A stretch of 7,588 bases of DNA from Ignavibacteria bacterium (GTDB taxonomy: Bacteria; Bacteroidota; Ignavibacteria; Kapaibacteriales; UBA4661): assembly GCA_013298375.1 (NCBI GenBank), contig JAAFHM010000227.1, forward strand, positions 1-7,588, written 5' to 3'. The stretch's first letter is position 1, and each line of letters starts with the position of its first letter. The notes under the pieces are model-generated. The model was not told where the DNA came from, searched no databases, and worked only from the letters and a program-made list of their open reading frames with translations. Below are positions 6,171 through 7,588 of this stretch, one piece after another. Position numbers and translations under genes: made by a program.

Positions 6171-6207
6171 CCAAGTAAACTGAAAGAGATATTTTCAATT
6201 TACTTGG
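6171..6207. repeat. 15-bp inverted repeat between aminotransferase and lumazine-binding-like gene
   Basis: The arms at 6171-6185 (CCAAGTAAACTGAAA) and 6193-6207 (TTTCAATTTACTTGG) are complementary except for one position, around a 7-nt loop. On the minus-strand RNA the odd position becomes a G-U wobble, so the stem is continuous. An A-run, not a U-run, follows it on that strand, so it is not a classical terminator. It sits 58-94 nt upstream of the next start. It could be an operator for the lumazine-binding-like/serine hydrolase operon or a 3'-end stabilising hairpin for the aminotransferase message. Confidence 0.65.
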
Positions 6208-6246
6208 ATAATTTGTCGGACTATTTTTCATAAAAGCAAGGAATTA

Positions 6247-7392
6247 TCACGCCTTCAAGGTTTTCAGAACATTTACAAACTGCCGCATTTCCTCCGGCGT
6301 TCCCATACTCACGCGGCAAAAACTCCGCTCGCCGACCAAGCCTTCGCGTATGATAATTTTATGCGATTCCATTTGCTTCGCAAAGCCGCCTTGTACCTTG
6401 CTTGCAGGGAATTTATCCAACGCAAAGTAAATGATATTAGCAAACGATGGAACGGTAAAAATGCCTTCGCTTTTGCAATACGCCGCAACAATTTCCCGCC
6501 CTTCGGCAATTTTTTCCAACGACATCCGCACAAAATCTTGGTCTTTGAGCGAAGCACGTGCCGCCGCCATCGAAACCTGCGAAATCGCATTGCCGCTCCA
6601 TGCCTGAAGTGCTTGCAATTTTTTGATGGTATCCGCGTGGGCAATACCGTAGCCAACCCGCATTCCTGCTAGTCCATAGACTTTCGAGAAGGAGCGCACT
6701 ACGATGACGTTCGGATTCTGCGTGGCTAGCGGAATCATACTTGCGTCGGTAATAAAATCGTGATAGACTTCATCCACCACAACGACCGCTTTTTTACTCA
6801 TTTCTTCGCAGAAAGCGCGTATTTGTGCAGATTCCAGCTTTGTGCCTGTTGGGTTATTCGGATTGCAGAGATAGACAACACTTGTTTTGGAAGAAACTGC
6901 ACTTACCATTTTTGCCAAATCATGCTGCAAATCCGCATCAACACTTATTTCGACGACATTTGCACCAAGACGCTTTGCGACATCAGGCAGGACGAAAAAT
7001 GTTGGTTTTGCGGCAACGACCTCTGTTTGCGGTTTGGCAAATGCCAATGCCGCCAAGCCCAGTATTTCTGCACTTCCTGCGCCCATGATGACGTTTTCTG
7101 GTGCAACACCGCGAAACGCCGCTATATCTGCCACAAGTGGTTGTACATTTGCATAGCGATTGCCGCGCTGAACGGCTTCCATCATGGCTTCACGAGCTTT
7201 GGGGCTGGGTCCGTAGGGATTTTCGTTACTGCCCAGAAGCAGCATTCCGCCTTCTTTTTGGGCAAGTTCACGCGGGGTTGCTAAACACGTTACGGGTGAA
7301 GAAACAAGTGGCAATGCACCCGCCAAAGCTGTTCCACCAGCCAGTGAAAGTGAGGTTTGAAGCCATTTGCGGCGGGAAAGAATGTTGTTCAT
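6247..7392 (-). CDS. Tat-exported HisC-like PLP-dependent aminotransferase
   Basis: This is a complete 381-residue class I/II (fold type I) aminotransferase. Residues 1-38 form a twin-arginine signal: S6-R-R-K-W-L-Q, a hydrophobic stretch 14-32, and possible cleavage after A38. The mature part has the histidinol-phosphate aminotransferase-like opening SNENPYGPSPK (55-65). PLP-site features follow: GAGSAE (104-109), N180 in NPNNPTG, D207-E-V-Y210, Schiff-base K237 in SFSK and R245. R360 in CRVSMGT is the expected carboxylate-binding arginine. All key residues are present, so it should be active. Tat export allows PLP to be loaded in the cytoplasm before transport. The substrate is unknown. Histidine synthesis is unlikely for an exported enzyme, so naming it hisC would be unsafe. 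The start is supported by GGAG 8 nt upstream. It lies 24 nt after the preceding gene and probably shares its transcript. Confidence 0.95.
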   Translation of the reverse strand: MNNILSRRKWLQTSLSLAGGTALAGALPLVSSPVTCLATPRELAQKEGGMLLLGSNENPYGPSPKAREAMMEAVQRGNRYANVQPLVADIAAFRGVAPENVIMGAGSAEILGLAALAFAKPQTEVVAAKPTFFVLPDVAKRLGANVVEISVDADLQHDLAKMVSAVSSKTSVVYLCNPNNPTGTKLESAQIRAFCEEMSKKAVVVVDEVYHDFITDASMIPLATQNPNVIVVRSFSKVYGLAGMRVGYGIAHADTIKKLQALQAWSGNAISQVSMAAARASLKDQDFVRMSLEKIAEGREIVAAYCKSEGIFTVPSFANIIYFALDKFPASKVQGGFAKQMESHKIIIREGLVGERSFCRVSMGTPEEMRQFVNVLKTLKA

Positions 7393-7400
7393 TGGTATTG

Positions 7401-7404
7401 CTCC
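7401..7404 (-). promoter_or_regulatory. Shine-Dalgarno for the Tat-exported aminotransferase
   Basis: On the minus strand GGAG (7401-7404) lies 8 nt before the ATG at 7392. It is the clearest Shine-Dalgarno in the window. It supports the start that includes the twin-arginine signal rather than a later, cytoplasmic start. Confidence 0.65.
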
Positions 7405-7416
7405 AAAAGTGGGAAG

Positions 7417-7588
7417 TTATTTTTTCGTTGCGTCGTAAAATACGGATTTGCCAGCGAAAGCACGCACAAACGCTCGAAATTCATTGGGTTTGAGAGCGTT
7501 CAAAAGTTTCGTGCCTTCGGGCTGAATTTCTTTCATCACGTCAGTAAAACGCTTTTCAATGGCTGCAAACTGCGTAGAATCTGCGTAG
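7417..7588 (-). CDS. C-terminal end of an unrecognised protein (start outside window)
   Basis: An open frame enters from the right edge and ends at TAA (7417-7419), giving 56 visible codons. The visible part begins YADSTQFAAIEKRF, passes through IQPEGTKLLNALKPNEF and ends SVFYDATKK. It is rich in charged and helix-forming residues, with no membrane segment and no motif I recognise. It stops 24 nt before the aminotransferase on the same strand, so the two are probably co-transcribed and may be functionally linked. The evidence for coding is the uninterrupted frame, protein-like composition and tight spacing. With so little visible, no function can be given. Confidence 0.7.
   Translation of the reverse strand, partial: YADSTQFAAIEKRFTDVMKEIQPEGTKLLNALKPNEFRAFVRAFAGKSVFYDATKK

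Noticed and set aside
6121..6180. Possible Bacteroidota promoter boxes before the lumazine-binding-like gene
   Set aside because: No TAnnTTTG-like box with a correctly spaced TTTG was found on the minus strand. Only A/T-rich partial matches are present.
6760..7284. Plus-strand open frame of 174 codons
   Set aside because: It is antisense to the aminotransferase, which has every catalytic motif in place. The plus-strand product is Cys- and His-rich in the way antisense frames often are.

Overview
This window most likely comes from the Bacteroidota/Chlorobiota (FCB) group. No rRNA or other marker gene fixes the taxon. The inference rests on gene content: a very large secreted protein with a TANFOR-like N-terminus and repeated carboxypeptidase-regulatory-like Ig domains, and a small PD-(D/E)XK-like protein of a type I associate with Bacteroidota and relatives. 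Weak or absent Shine-Dalgarno sequences at most starts, and one candidate promoter of the TTTG/TAnnTTTG kind, also fit. Base composition is moderate, and the standard genetic code reads cleanly.

Every convincing gene is on the minus strand, so transcription runs right to left. From right to left the order is: (1) the last 56 codons of an unrecognised protein entering from the right edge; (2) 24 nt downstream, a HisC-type PLP aminotransferase with a twin-arginine signal; (3) a 133-nt gap holding a 15-bp inverted repeat; (4) a secreted lumazine-binding/SnoaL-like protein; (5) 37 nt later, a secreted class C beta-lactamase-fold serine hydrolase; (6) a probable terminator and candidate promoter; (7) a 218-residue PD-(D/E)XK nuclease-like protein; (8) a 584-nt gene-free gap with two terminator-like hairpins, further inverted repeats and a G10 homopolymer; (9) a secreted multidomain beta-sandwich protein of at least 1076 residues that runs off the left edge.

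Four of the five genes whose starts are visible encode export signals (three Sec-type, one Tat), so the window is mainly about the periplasm or cell surface. Likely transcription units are the unknown gene plus aminotransferase, the lumazine-binding-like gene plus serine hydrolase, the nuclease-like gene alone, and the giant protein alone. I see no tRNA, rRNA, CRISPR array, transposase, integrase or clear mobile element. No complete new system is evident. The features most worth a second look are the homopolymer and competing hairpins upstream of the giant surface protein, the Tat-exported aminotransferase, and the uncharacterised nuclease-like protein.
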